Source of the DNA: Parundibacterium terreum
Lineage (GTDB): Bacteria > Pseudomonadota > Gammaproteobacteria > Burkholderiales > Burkholderiaceae_D
Direction: 5' to 3'
Length of the DNA: 64,000 nt
Assembly: GCF_014636315.1 (NCBI RefSeq)
Contig: NZ_BMED01000001.1
Coordinates: 1,121,941-1,185,940 of the forward strand
Below are positions 1 through 9,151 of this stretch, piece by piece (position 1 is the first letter of the stretch; every line of letters begins with the position of its first letter). Under the pieces are notes generated by a model. That model saw only the letters and a list, made by a program, of their open reading frames with translations. It had not been told where the DNA came from and made no database searches. A program made the position numbers and the translations under genes.

Positions 1-436
1 TATACATATACGGCTGGTCTGCCGGGCCACGGCCATACATATTGTCCAGATCCAGCCGTGGCGTGCGGAAATCCACCAGGCCTTCCGGATCGTTTTGCTG
101 CATCAATGAGGACATGGGATCAAAGGTAATGTCATGATCGATGAACTGGCCAAAATAGGTATAGCCGGCGGGGATGCCGGCATTTTCTTCGTCGTCTTGT
201 ATATGATCGGCAGTTTCCAACGCAGCGGCGGGCTTGCCCTTGTCGTCCATCTCAGGAGGGGCCGTCATCAACAGTGCAAGCTTGAGCAGATCGTCCTTGC
301 TATGCTTGGCTGCCGGCAGCTCGCGGAAGATGCGGCCGAAACGGCCCTCAAAAGTGGATGAACTGCGCGGACTGTCTGCGCCGCGTATGCCGCCGCCGTG
401 CGGGGTGAATGAAAACTTGGTGTTGTTTGGCTTCAT
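1..436 (-). CDS. Haem peroxidase family protein (animal-peroxidase type), N-terminal part only
   Basis: The gene starts with ATG at 436 and stays open to the left edge, so about 145 N-terminal residues are visible and the rest lies outside the window. Near residue 100 is the motif FGQFIDHDITFD. In animal-type haem peroxidases this segment carries the distal haem histidine and the aspartate that is ester-linked to haem. Further on, LDLDNMYGRGP also fits the family, which in bacteria oxidises small substrates with hydrogen peroxide. There is no signal peptide: the N-terminus (MKPNNTKFSFTPHGGG) is polar. The family call rests on the motif; the substrate cannot be told. Confidence 0.8.
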   Translation of the reverse strand, partial: MKPNNTKFSFTPHGGGIRGADSPRSSSTFEGRFGRIFRELPAAKHSKDDLLKLALLMTAPPEMDDKGKPAAALETADHIQDDEENAGIPAGYTYFGQFIDHDITFDPMSSLMQQNDPEGLVDFRTPRLDLDNMYGRGPADQPYMY

Positions 437-971
437 GATTATTCCTTGATTGCATGTGTTGTGAGACGACGTGCGGCATAGGTGGGATGATTAAAAAATC
501 AGGCGGACTAAAAAAACACGCCGTCATCTTGCCCGGCCGGCACGACGATCAAATTTTTTTCAAGCGATTATTAAGGTGCTGCATCGGTGCATGAACATGC
601 GCACCGGAAAGAAAGCAAACAGTAAATTCCGGGATGAGAAATATCGCGGCCTTTGCCAGAGCACCCCGAAACAAAGGGATGTCCGGCAAAATAGGCGGCA
701 TATTCCTGAGCAACACTTTCCCCTTTTTATTCTTTTTGCATGCCATATTTACATGCTGTTTTAGCATAGGCGATGATTGGCTTTTTGAGTAGTTTTTTTT
801 ACAATTTTTAATTGCCTGATCGTAGTTTTATTGATATGTTGGCGTACATCAAGGAAGCAGCAGTTTGCTGCAGTTTGAAAACAGAATCTAAAGAATCCCC
901 AGGTGAAATAATGGGCTGGAGCAAACCCCTTCTCACCCTGGCCGAATGATCCAGCACAGGAGCAAAAACAG
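437..971. other. Intergenic stretch without a supported gene
   Basis: About 535 bases between the divergent peroxidase and GFA genes. Only short open frames are present, none with a convincing ribosome binding site or recognisable product. The region is rather AT-rich with several T and A runs and presumably holds the two divergent promoters, but I cannot assign them. Confidence 0.5.
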
Positions 972-1358
972 ATGAACGGAGCTTGTCATTGCGGCGCCAT
1001 CCGCTATGAAATAACAGGCGCGCCATTTGCCGCCGACTTTTGCCACTGCCGCGATTGCCAGAAAACAACCGGCGCGCCGGTGGGTGCATGGATGGACTTC
1101 AAGGCCGAGCAGGTGCGCTGGCTGCAGGGCAACCCCACCGAATACGCGTCTTCAGCCACCATACGCCGCGGCTTTTGCCCGCAATGCGGTTCCACGCTGA
1201 GCTACCGCAGCACCGCGCATCCGCAATACCTGACGCTCAGCATCACTTCGCTGGACAGCCCCGATGCGGTGCGGCCGACCTATCACATCTACACCGACAG
1301 CCAGGTAAAGTGGCTGACGATAGACGATGATTGCGAGCGGTATCCTAAGGGAAAATGA
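972..1358 (+). CDS. GFA-family (CENP-V/GFA domain) zinc-binding protein
   Basis: A 128-residue single-domain protein. The GFA pattern of zinc-binding cysteines is complete: CHCGAIRYEI at residues 5-14, CHCRDCQKTTG near residue 25, and FCPQCGSTL near residue 73. The founding member, Gfa, was described as adding glutathione to formaldehyde, but most short homologues have no tested substrate, so formaldehyde should not be assumed here. The length is normal for the family. The gene is followed by a degenerate repeat hairpin and then an acetyltransferase gene in the same direction, so co-transcription is possible. Confidence 0.88.
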   Translation: MNGACHCGAIRYEITGAPFAADFCHCRDCQKTTGAPVGAWMDFKAEQVRWLQGNPTEYASSATIRRGFCPQCGSTLSYRSTAHPQYLTLSITSLDSPDAVRPTYHIYTDSQVKWLTIDDDCERYPKGK

Positions 1359-1361
1359 AGT

Positions 1362-1394
1362 ACCTAAGGTGTAATAGTGCCAGCGTATTGCACC
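1362..1394. repeat. Degenerate palindromic repeat (GTAGGGTGCAATAG family)
   Basis: The sequence from 1365, with arms AGGTGTAATA and TATTGCACC, is a weakened copy of the hairpin found intact at 26755, 27937 and 58582. It sits directly behind the GFA stop codon. An open frame from 1355 runs through it, but the repeat argues against that frame being translated here. Confidence 0.6.
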
Positions 1395-1489
1395 GAACAA
1401 TCCGTAGCCATCCGCCTCGCACTGCATCCCACATCGACACGTTTGCACTCGCTGCTATTGATGAAATAATTTCCAAATATAATTGCCCA

Positions 1490-2158
1490 ATGTCCGACAA
1501 GCCCACTTCATCCGCTGATGCCACGCTCATAGAATCCTGGTTGCGCGCACGCTCGGTATGCCGCGGCCTTCCCCAGCCTGTCAGCGATCGCGGGGGATTG
1601 CGGCTGGAAACCAATCTGGAAAAAGAATTGCGCCGCTATGTGTTCGCCCATCCAGCCGACGGGCTGCGCGCGCTGGGCGAGGCGATCACAGAGCCGCTGA
1701 TTTATCTCAAGCTCACCGGCACCGGGGAACAACTGAAGGCACTGCTTCCCGCGCGCTGGCAGCTTGACGTACCGCGCTATCTGATGACTTGCGATCAGCC
1801 TGCGCAGTCCACCGACATACAGCTTCCCACCGGCTATCATCTGGAAACCGGCGTTGACGGCTGCAACGCGGCGGTAAGGATTAGCGATAGCAGCGGCAGC
1901 GTTGCGGCGAGCGGCTATGCGGCACAATGCCATGACGTGTTTATTTATGACCGCATCGAAGTCAGCGACCAGCACCGCCGCCGCGGCCTCGGCCGGGCCG
2001 TGATGCAGGCACTGCTACGCACGCGCACGTCGGCGAACCACCGGCAGGTGCTGGTCGCCACCGAAGAAGGCCGTGCGCTGTACACGTCGCTGGGATGGTC
2101 TGTGTACTCGCCATTTTCTTCTGCGTTTATTCCGGCAGGCGCTGGCGCCAAGCGCTAA
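1490..2158 (+). CDS. GNAT-family N-acetyltransferase
   Basis: A 222-residue protein with a C-terminal GNAT fold. The acetyl-CoA binding motif A is visible as RIEVSDQHRRRGLGRAVM around residues 157-174, followed by a typical motif B end, ALYTSLGW. Enzymes of this fold move an acetyl group from acetyl-CoA to an amine; the acceptor cannot be deduced. I chose ATG at 1490 rather than the upstream in-frame ATG at 1355, because the extra 45 residues would be encoded by a repeat hairpin and look non-coding. The upstream ATG does overlap the GFA stop codon (ATGA), so the longer form is not fully excluded. Confidence 0.8.
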   Translation: MSDKPTSSADATLIESWLRARSVCRGLPQPVSDRGGLRLETNLEKELRRYVFAHPADGLRALGEAITEPLIYLKLTGTGEQLKALLPARWQLDVPRYLMTCDQPAQSTDIQLPTGYHLETGVDGCNAAVRISDSSGSVAASGYAAQCHDVFIYDRIEVSDQHRRRGLGRAVMQALLRTRTSANHRQVLVATEEGRALYTSLGWSVYSPFSSAFIPAGAGAKR

Positions 2159-2166
2159 GCTAGACT

Positions 2167-2335
2167 CCGTAGGGCGTAATGGAATTACGCCGCATGTTCA
2201 GTCCGGACAACCCAGCTCGCTTTCATCACCAATAGCCCAAAAAGAATTAAATGCCGCCTGGATGCCAAGTACGCCTGTAGTTGGGCATCCGGTCATTTTA
2301 GGATGCATGCGGCGTAATTCCATTACGCCCTACGG
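2167..2335. repeat. REPIN-like palindromic element, 169 bp
   Basis: Two inverted arms, CCGTAGGGCGTAATGGAATT at the left and its complement ending in ATTACGCCCTACGG at the right, enclose about 120 bp. Each arm is itself a hairpin (GGCGTAAT / ATTACGCC). This is the same architecture as the elements at 26755, 27937 and 58582 but with a different arm core. It lies between the convergent acetyltransferase and CLC genes. Confidence 0.8.
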
Positions 2336-2357
2336 TGTCTATAGTAGTGAACTCACA

Positions 2358-3647
2358 TCACCCCCGCGTCGAATCTTCGCGATAGGTTTTTACCTCCCCC
2401 AGCTTCATCCCTTCCGGCACTTGCCTGTGCTTGGCATGCCCTACCCGTTGCGCGCGGTAGATGCCGGTGTGGCCGGAGAACAGGTAGCTGATTACGCAGG
2501 CGATGGCAGCGTAGGGGCCGATGGCGGGGCCGAAGAGTTCTATGGCCATCACGGTGGAGGCGATCGGGGTATTGGCGGCGCCGGCGAAGACAGCCACAAA
2601 GCCCAGGGCGGCCAGCGTGGAGAATGGCAGTTGCAGCAGCGGTGCCAGCGCATTGCCCAGGGTGGCGCCGATGTAGAACAGCGGCGTGACTTCGCCGCCC
2701 TTGAAGCCGGTGCCCAGCGAGGTGAGGGTGAAGGCGGCCTTGCCGAAAAAATCCGTCCACGACAGCGGATGCTGGAAGGCTTCCACGATCACCGGTATGC
2801 CCAGGCCGATGTAGCGCTGCGTGCCTACCGTCCACACGGCAATGGCAACCACCGCACCGCCGATGAAGGGGCGCAGCGGCGCATAAGCGATGCGTTTTTT
2901 CATGAAATCCGACAGGCCGTGCGTGGCATTGGCAAACAGCATGCCGGCCAGGCCGAAGACCATGCCCGCGGCCAGCACCGCCGCCAGGCCCCATAGCGTG
3001 ATGGCGGGAATCTGGCTGACCACATAATGCGTGTGCTGCACGCCCCACCACAGGCCCACCTGGTCTGCGATGATGGCGGCGATAAAGCAAGGCAGGATGG
3101 CGTCGTAGCGCATGCGGCCTATGGCCAGCACTTCCAGGCCGAAGATGGCGCCGGCCAGCGGCGTGCCGAACACCGAAGCAAACCCGGCGCTGATGCCTGC
3201 CATGATCAGCAGGCGGCGCTGCTGCTGGGGCAAGCGCAATGCGTGCGTAAGCTGGTCTGCCAGCGCGCCGCCCATCTGCACCGCTGTGCCCTCGCGCCCT
3301 ACCGATGCGCCGAACAGGTGGGAGACAATGGTGCCGCCCAGCACCAGCGGCGCCATGCGCAGCGGGATCACTTTTTTGGGGTCATGGATCTCGTCGATCA
3401 GCAGGTTGTTGCCGGCCTCCACGCTCTTGCCAAAGCGCAGATAAACCCAGCCCACTGCAAACCCGGCCAGCGGCAGCAGCCAGATCAGCCAGGGGTGGGT
3501 TTCGCGCCAGGCGGTGGCCCATTCCAGCGCAAACAGGAAAAAAGCAGAGGCGCTGCCGGCCAGCGCGGCCACGACGGCAGCCAGCAGCAGCCATTTGGCG
3601 ATGTACGGAAGCAGATCGATTTGTTCGGGGTGTTTACGTGTATTCAT
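2358..3647 (-). CDS. CLC-F type fluoride/proton antiporter
   Basis: A 429-residue polytopic membrane protein of the CLC family. The gating-glutamate loop reads GREGTAVQMGG (about residues 117-127), with T where chloride-type CLCs have P. The place of the GSGIP chloride filter is taken by EAGNNLLIDEIHDPKKVIP (about residues 69-87). A later conserved loop reads GFKGGEVTPLF. These are the marks I associate with the CLC-F clade, which expels fluoride in exchange for protons. The fluoride riboswitch in the leader (3733-3826) makes this assignment much firmer than the protein alone. ATG at 3647 is preferred; a TTG lies one codon upstream. No clear Shine-Dalgarno is seen, so translation may depend on the leader fold. 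Confidence 0.9.
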   Translation of the reverse strand: MNTRKHPEQIDLLPYIAKWLLLAAVVAALAGSASAFFLFALEWATAWRETHPWLIWLLPLAGFAVGWVYLRFGKSVEAGNNLLIDEIHDPKKVIPLRMAPLVLGGTIVSHLFGASVGREGTAVQMGGALADQLTHALRLPQQQRRLLIMAGISAGFASVFGTPLAGAIFGLEVLAIGRMRYDAILPCFIAAIIADQVGLWWGVQHTHYVVSQIPAITLWGLAAVLAAGMVFGLAGMLFANATHGLSDFMKKRIAYAPLRPFIGGAVVAIAVWTVGTQRYIGLGIPVIVEAFQHPLSWTDFFGKAAFTLTSLGTGFKGGEVTPLFYIGATLGNALAPLLQLPFSTLAALGFVAVFAGAANTPIASTVMAIELFGPAIGPYAAIACVISYLFSGHTGIYRAQRVGHAKHRQVPEGMKLGEVKTYREDSTRG

Positions 3648-3732
3648 CAAGCGGGCCGTATAAATTTACAATCAACCCGTTCAATGGAAAGCGTTTGGCG
3701 AATACCTACAGCTTCCCGTTGCACAGGAACGT

Positions 3733-3826
3733 CTGTAGGCATCATCAGCTACCCGGCTGAAGCGGGCGGCGGTTGGGCGCAAGGAAAGCGGCAGCTCTCA
3801 TTGCGCCGGGAGGAATGCCATCTCCC
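3733..3826 (-). promoter_or_regulatory. Fluoride riboswitch (crcB motif)
   Basis: Read on the minus strand, the element begins GGGAGATGGCATTCCTCCC and later has AACCGCC, then GCTGATGATGCCTAC. These are the invariant blocks of the fluoride (crcB) aptamer, including the GATGG and GCCTAC parts that build the pseudoknotted ion site. An extra hairpin (GGCGCAA / TTGCGCC) is inserted in the variable loop. Just downstream, CCTACAG (3734-3740) can pair with CTGTAGG near 3704-3712, a possible expression switch. No long T run follows, so control may be at translation. The CLC-F gene starts 86 bases downstream. Confidence 0.93.
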
Positions 3827-3923
3827 ATCTACTGCCTGATGGTAACAAATTTTGCGATGGCGGGCAAATACACTGCCGGCACATGTGGCAAATAGCGCAA
3901 AGGGCCCTACTGGCAATTTTCTA

Positions 3924-4925
3924 TTACAGTTCCGCCGACGTGGCAGTTGCATCATGGGACCGGGTCCGGATTTCCAGCAACTCGGGAACGATGCCGCAAA
4001 ATACCGGCACCATCTCCGGATCAAAGTGCGAACCCGCATTTTCTTTCAGATAAGACAGAATCCTGTCGGTCGCCCAAGGCTCTTTGTAAGGACGCTTCAT
4101 GCTCAGGGCATCAAAGACGTCAGCCAAAGCCACAATCCGCGCGGATTCCGGTATCTCCTTTGCCTTCATACCACCGGGATAACCGCTGCCATCCCATTTT
4201 TCATGGTGGCGCAGCGCTACTTCGGCGGCGAGCTGAAATAAAGGCGCCTTGCTCTTGCGCAGTATGTCATGGCCGATCTGGGCATGCGTGCGCATTACCT
4301 CCCACTCCTGCTCATCCAGCGGCCCAGGTTTGCGCAGTATTGCTTGCGGAATGCCCAGCTTGCCCGTATCGTGCATAGGCGCTGCCAGCTCCATGCGGGC
4401 GACGCTCTCGGCGTCCCATCCACAGGCGCGCGCCAGGGCGGCGGCATAAGCACCCATGCGCCAGATATGCGCGCCAGTATCGGTGTCATTATAGTGTCCT
4501 GCGTGTGCGAGCATGAGGATGGCATCGCGGTGGCTACGCTCCAGCGCTGTCACTCTCACCAGCGACAAGTGTGCAGCAACCCGCGCCCGGACGATGGGAG
4601 CCGACACCGGTTTTACAATGTAATCGACCGCTCCCGCTGCAAAGCCCTTGGTCTCCTGCTCCAGGCTGGCGTAGGCGGTAATGAAGATTACTTGCAGCGC
4701 CTGCGTAGGATCAATTTGCTTGATGTGCTGGCATAGGTCATAGCCGTTCACATCGGGCAGACCGACATCCAGCAAGGCCAGTGATGGCCGGTGCTTCAGG
4801 ACGGCCGCTACCGCCTCTGCCCCGTTGCGGGCAAAGACCAGGCGGTATTCCTGATCCAGAATAGTACGCAAGAGAGCCAGCGTGCTTGCCTCGTCGTCCA
4901 CCAGCAATACGGTCTGTTTTTTCAA
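3924..4925 (-). CDS. Response regulator with HD-GYP c-di-GMP phosphodiesterase domain
   Basis: A 333-residue protein. Residues 1-120 form a receiver domain with acidic pair VDDE, phospho-acceptor in LLDVGLPDVNG and the lysine in YIVKP. Residues about 145-320 form an HD-GYP domain with GAHIWRM, the HD pair in MHDTGK, and HHEKWDGSGYP, all metal and substrate residues present. HD-GYP enzymes hydrolyse cyclic di-GMP, so phosphorylation probably tunes c-di-GMP removal (RpfG-like layout). The start codon overlaps the stop of the upstream hybrid kinase by 4 bp (ATGA), so the two are translationally coupled and the kinase is its likely partner. Confidence 0.93.
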   Translation of the reverse strand: MKKQTVLLVDDEASTLALLRTILDQEYRLVFARNGAEAVAAVLKHRPSLALLDVGLPDVNGYDLCQHIKQIDPTQALQVIFITAYASLEQETKGFAAGAVDYIVKPVSAPIVRARVAAHLSLVRVTALERSHRDAILMLAHAGHYNDTDTGAHIWRMGAYAAALARACGWDAESVARMELAAPMHDTGKLGIPQAILRKPGPLDEQEWEVMRTHAQIGHDILRKSKAPLFQLAAEVALRHHEKWDGSGYPGGMKAKEIPESARIVALADVFDALSMKRPYKEPWATDRILSYLKENAGSHFDPEMVPVFCGIVPELLEIRTRSHDATATSAEL

Positions 4926-7900
4926 TGAGTACTCCTTTCCCGCTTGTCTTCGAGATCGAGCAAATGTTTTGCCGCCTGTTCCAGGCCCCGCAGATCAAAA
5001 TTGCGTAGCTGGGTCCATAGTTCGGCCTGCGTAGCTTTCGGCAAGTCGACCGAAAGCACATTCAGCACGGCCTCCACCGCATCGACATCATCCGCGTCCA
5101 AAGCCTTCAGCATTTCTACCAATAGTTCTCTGCGTTCAAGCGTATGCAGCCATGCACGCTCAGTCGCGCGATGCGCGGATGCCTCAGCATCATTGATTCC
5201 GATTTGCGGGATGGCAGCCATGACTTGTTCCAGCTCAACGCGCAAGCTTTCCGCGGCCGCAATCAGAGCGGCCTGACTGGCACCGGCATTGACCAATCGT
5301 TCCACCTCCTGCGAGGTTCGATATAGACCCGGCATGGCCAGGCTGGCGGCGACGCCTGTCAGCTCATGCGCTAGCATGCCTGCGGCCTTGATCTCGCCAC
5401 TTGCGAGATAGACGCTGATACTTGCGCCGGCATCCTTGTAGGTCTTGGAAAAACGATCCAGATATTGCCGGTAGCGCTCCACATCAGCCCACAGTTGCAA
5501 GCCTTGCTCAACGTCCAGCACCTTATTGTCGCGATGGATTGGCGTCGCTTCAGCAATACTAAGCATTGCCGGCATTGTTCCATTCGTTGATGCGCGGCAG
5601 AGGTCACGGATAAGCTGAATCATCGCAGGAACGTCAAAGGGCTTACTGACAAAATGCGACATCCCGGCGGCAATTACCGCCTCCTGCTGCGATTTAAGCG
5701 CCCCCGCAGTGAGTGCAACAATAGGAAGATCATCGAACTGCGGCAGGCGGCGAAGACGGCGTGTCGCCTCCATGCCATCCATGACCGGCATTTGCACATC
5801 CATCAGGACCAGGTCCACGTCTTCAGGATGAGAAACAAGCCAATCCACCGCAGCCTGGCCGTCATTGGCAAATTCAATCCAGGCGCCCTGGTTGCGCAGG
5901 ATGCGTGCCACCACATCGCGATTGATGTCGCTATCATCAACAACCAGCACGCGGATTCCGGCCAACTGCATCGCCTCCCCTGCGTCCATGGAGGCGGATA
6001 TCTGGCCGGGAGCGCTACGCTGGCTGCGAGCGTCCATCACCGCGTTGAACAGGTTGGAAGCGGTGACCGGCTTGCTTAAAAACGCATCCACAACGTCCGC
6101 GCCTGGCTGCTTGACGAGCTCAGATAAAGAATAGGCGGTGGACATCAGCACGATCAGGGGCGTATCCGGGGATACGGTTTCACGCAATGCGCGCGCGGTG
6201 GCCAGTCCATCCAGGCCGGGCATCTTCCAATCCAGCAGCACAACGCCCGGCAACTCGTCTGCGCTGCTACGCTGAAAATAGTCAAGGACTGCTTCGCCAG
6301 ACTCGACGGTCTGTACCTCCCATCCCATCGCGCGCGCGGTGGAGCCCGCGGCTTCCAGCGCGATCTCACTGTCATCCGCAATCAGGGCGCGAATGCTGAG
6401 CATGTCGGGGGATGAGCTCGATGTTCCGTGTGCAATGGCAAGAGGTACGGTAAACTCAAAATCACTGCCAAGCCCAACAGTACTGCGCAGATTAAGCTCC
6501 CCGCCCATCAGTTTCACCAGTTGGCGGCAAATCGTCAGCCCCAGCCCGGTACCGCCAAACCGCCGCGTTGTCGACGTGTCAGCCTGGGTGAAGGCGGAAA
6601 AGATTGTTTCCTGCATCGCAGGAGGAATGCCGATGCCCGTATCCCTGACCATAAACCTGAGCCATGCCTCGTCCCCATCCAGCCTTGCAAGCTGCGTAAC
6701 GAGCTCGACCCGGCCAACGCTGGTAAACTTGATCGCATTGCTGGTCAGATTGGTGAGCACTTGCTGCAGACGCAGCGCATCACCCTCGAATACTGACATC
6801 CCTGGGGGAAGCGGATGGACAATTACTTCGATCGCCTTGTCGGCTGCGGCAATTCCCATGCTTGCCGCAACCCCGTCTATCAGTTCCGCCAGTTTGAATT
6901 GGGCCTTTTCAATACGCATGTGGCCCGCTTCAATCTTGGATACATCCAGTATGTCGCTAATGATGCCCAGCAGCGACTGGCCCGCGCTACGGATCTTGCG
7001 CACCATCTCCAGCCCATCCGGCTCCAGCCTGACCCGCTCCAGCAGATACGCCAATCCTAATATAGCGTTGAGCGGTGAGCGGATTTCATGGCTCATATTG
7101 GCCAAAAACTCTGCCTTGCTGCGATTGGCGCTTTGCGCCGCATCTCTTGCCAGCAGCATCTCCTCTTCCGCTTTCTTCTGGGCAGAGATGTCTTGTGCAA
7201 ATATCAGCGTTGCAGGCCCATCCGCCAGCATGACCCTGGCGGTGGTTTTGAACACCGGTACCAGCCGGCCTGCCTTGCCCAGGCCCTGTGCTTCAAACAT
7301 CAGCTCGATGGGAGAGTCCGCTTCGATCAGTGCTTCCTGTGTGCGCAACGTATCCAGCGAGCTGGATGCAATCATCGCGCACCACGGCAAGCCGCTTAAA
7401 TCATCGCCAGCCAGGTAGCCGTGCAAAGCGCGGTAGCGCGGATTGGTATAAATAAAGCGGCCGGCCCGCAAAATGGCGATGGCAAGCGGCGCATCTTCTA
7501 TGAGTGTCCTGAAACGCGCCTCGCTATCTTGCAAGGCCTGCATTTCCTGCAGGCTTCGCGCATTTTCGGTTTGCGCGCGCTCTCGCCTGGCCCGGCGCAC
7601 CTGTGACCACCAAAGACTGGCCGCGCCTATCAGGAAAATACCCGTAAAAAGCAAGGCATAACTCCATCCCTGCGACCGCAGGGGCAGGATGATTGACGCC
7701 TGCTGCCGGCTTAGACCGATCACCAGAGAGTGGTCCATGGACAGCTCCGCCGGCTGTATCGTGCGCAAGGCCATCACCCGCTGTTCCCCTGTCATGTAGA
7801 CTGTGCCCGTCAACAGGCTGCTGGGCTGCTTGCGGTCCAGGTGCCGCCTGAAGAATGTCTCTGGCCGGTTCAGGTTGGTGCCGTCAAAACCGTTTTTGGT

Positions 7901-8554
7901 GGGATAGTTCAGGAATAGCTGGCCATCACCATGCGCGACCAGCGCCCAGACATCCGGCGCATAGATGGATGCGCGAAATTCGGCGGAAAAATAGTTTTGA
8001 TTCAGGGTAGCAGCGACGACGCCGGCAAACCTGCCCTTCTCGTCCGGTACCATCCGCGCAACAGCCATCACCCATTCGCCCTGGGTGGAGCGGAACGGCG
8101 CTGACAGGTACAGGGTATTCTTGTCTGGCCGGCTCTTGACGGTCTTGAAATAGTCGCGCTGGCTAAAATTTTGCCCCACCAGCTCCGGCAAGCTGCTCGC
8201 CAGCAGTTTGCCATCCTGGTCCAGCACCGCCATGCCACGCACTCCGCGAATGGCGCCGACCAGCGCGCTCATTCTGCTTGACGCATCGCGCGAGGCAGAA
8301 CTGGACACCGGCCCCGACAGATAATCCCGCGTAATGGTTTTCAAAGCTATGTCGGTGGCAGCCAGATCGTTCTGGATATCCTCGGCGATAAGTTTGGTCA
8401 AGAGCTGGAGGCGCGTTTCTTCACCGCTTTGAACCAGTGCTATGGCACTGAGGTGGGCATAGGAAAACCCTGCTGCCAACGCAAGCATGGCAAGCAAAAA
8501 AAAGATCCATTCCCACAAAAACCTGGAGAGCAGGCGGGGCGCTTTTATTTTCAT
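4922..8554 (-). CDS. Hybrid sensor histidine kinase (dCache-PAS-HisKA-HATPase-REC-REC-HPt)
   Basis: About 1210 residues. A membrane helix at ~12-33, a periplasmic double-Cache-like region (~45-290) and a second helix (~297-316) form the sensor. A PAS domain (~345-455) follows, then HisKA with the phospho-accepting histidine in MSHEIRSPLN near residue 487, a HATPase_c domain with GTGLGLTI near ~690, two receiver domains (~720-840 with LLDWKMPGLDG, ~868-990 with LMDVQMPVMDG), and an HPt domain with AHELTG near 1061. This is a complete phosphorelay in one chain. ATG at 8554 puts a membrane helix directly at the N-terminus. An in-frame ATG at 8638 would add 28 unconvincing residues; neither start has a strong ribosome site. 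Confidence 0.92.
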   Translation of the reverse strand: MKIKAPRLLSRFLWEWIFFLLAMLALAAGFSYAHLSAIALVQSGEETRLQLLTKLIAEDIQNDLAATDIALKTITRDYLSGPVSSSASRDASSRMSALVGAIRGVRGMAVLDQDGKLLASSLPELVGQNFSQRDYFKTVKSRPDKNTLYLSAPFRSTQGEWVMAVARMVPDEKGRFAGVVAATLNQNYFSAEFRASIYAPDVWALVAHGDGQLFLNYPTKNGFDGTNLNRPETFFRRHLDRKQPSSLLTGTVYMTGEQRVMALRTIQPAELSMDHSLVIGLSRQQASIILPLRSQGWSYALLFTGIFLIGAASLWWSQVRRARRERAQTENARSLQEMQALQDSEARFRTLIEDAPLAIAILRAGRFIYTNPRYRALHGYLAGDDLSGLPWCAMIASSSLDTLRTQEALIEADSPIELMFEAQGLGKAGRLVPVFKTTARVMLADGPATLIFAQDISAQKKAEEEMLLARDAAQSANRSKAEFLANMSHEIRSPLNAILGLAYLLERVRLEPDGLEMVRKIRSAGQSLLGIISDILDVSKIEAGHMRIEKAQFKLAELIDGVAASMGIAAADKAIEVIVHPLPPGMSVFEGDALRLQQVLTNLTSNAIKFTSVGRVELVTQLARLDGDEAWLRFMVRDTGIGIPPAMQETIFSAFTQADTSTTRRFGGTGLGLTICRQLVKLMGGELNLRSTVGLGSDFEFTVPLAIAHGTSSSSPDMLSIRALIADDSEIALEAAGSTARAMGWEVQTVESGEAVLDYFQRSSADELPGVVLLDWKMPGLDGLATARALRETVSPDTPLIVLMSTAYSLSELVKQPGADVVDAFLSKPVTASNLFNAVMDARSQRSAPGQISASMDAGEAMQLAGIRVLVVDDSDINRDVVARILRNQGAWIEFANDGQAAVDWLVSHPEDVDLVLMDVQMPVMDGMEATRRLRRLPQFDDLPIVALTAGALKSQQEAVIAAGMSHFVSKPFDVPAMIQLIRDLCRASTNGTMPAMLSIAEATPIHRDNKVLDVEQGLQLWADVERYRQYLDRFSKTYKDAGASISVYLASGEIKAAGMLAHELTGVAASLAMPGLYRTSQEVERLVNAGASQAALIAAAESLRVELEQVMAAIPQIGINDAEASAHRATERAWLHTLERRELLVEMLKALDADDVDAVEAVLNVLSVDLPKATQAELWTQLRNFDLRGLEQAAKHLLDLEDKRERSTH

Positions 8555-9151
8555 TATATGGCTATCGTTTGCTTTCGCCCGAGGTACACAACATCCATTT
8601 GCTGCTGAGACAGCCACCACACCCGCCATCTGCACCATGCGAAAGGAGTGGTCTTAATCGTATTGACAAGCCACAGCGTGACATCGCTGTCCTTGAGTGA
8701 TAACCGAACGCGCCGGGGCGGATCTTATCGCCGCGTTGAAGAACGATCGCACAGACGCGTCAAAGATATCTGAATACAAACCATACCTCAAAAAATTGCA
8801 TTTTGCCAACTGTCATTTCTACCAGCTAAGCTGGCAGCACGCTTCGTCATTGCGAAAGCTCGCAGCACGAAAAAGGCAACCAGGCTTCAGCGAAACGCCC
8901 GCTTTTTGTAATGATCATTGAGTGCGGACTCCAACGCAGGCAGCATAAAGCACCCACTTTACTCCATACAATCCATACGTTGTCGCGATGTTTAGGGGAC
9001 TACAAAAAAATGCATGCGTTGCACAAACCTCACCACACCACAGCAAAAACAAGAATAAACTGGAATGCTAACAAGCTGCCGATCCGTTTCTGGATACCGG
9101 CAAACTTGCTGGCCAACAGTCAAAAAAAAAAGAAAATATAAAGGAAATCGA
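8555..9151. other. Divergent intergenic region between two signalling units
   Basis: About 600 bases separate the minus-strand kinase from the plus-strand REC-ANTAR gene. Short open frames exist but none has a convincing ribosome site or composition. Divergent promoters are expected; I could not assign them. A good ribosome site (AAGGA, 9141-9145) sits just before the downstream gene. Confidence 0.5.

Noticed and set aside
549..767. Small open frames on both strands between the peroxidase and GFA genes
   Set aside because: They overlap each other on opposite strands and have no ribosome site and no recognisable product.
1355..1489. Upstream extension of the first GNAT gene overlapping the GFA stop codon
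   Set aside because: The ATGA overlap is tempting, but the extension is encoded by a repeat hairpin and looks non-coding; 1490 fits the domain better.
2073..3839. Two plus-strand open frames (307 and 270 codons) opposite the CLC gene
   Set aside because: They are shadows of the CLC-F gene and its riboswitch, with Gly/Gln/His-rich products and no recognisable domain.
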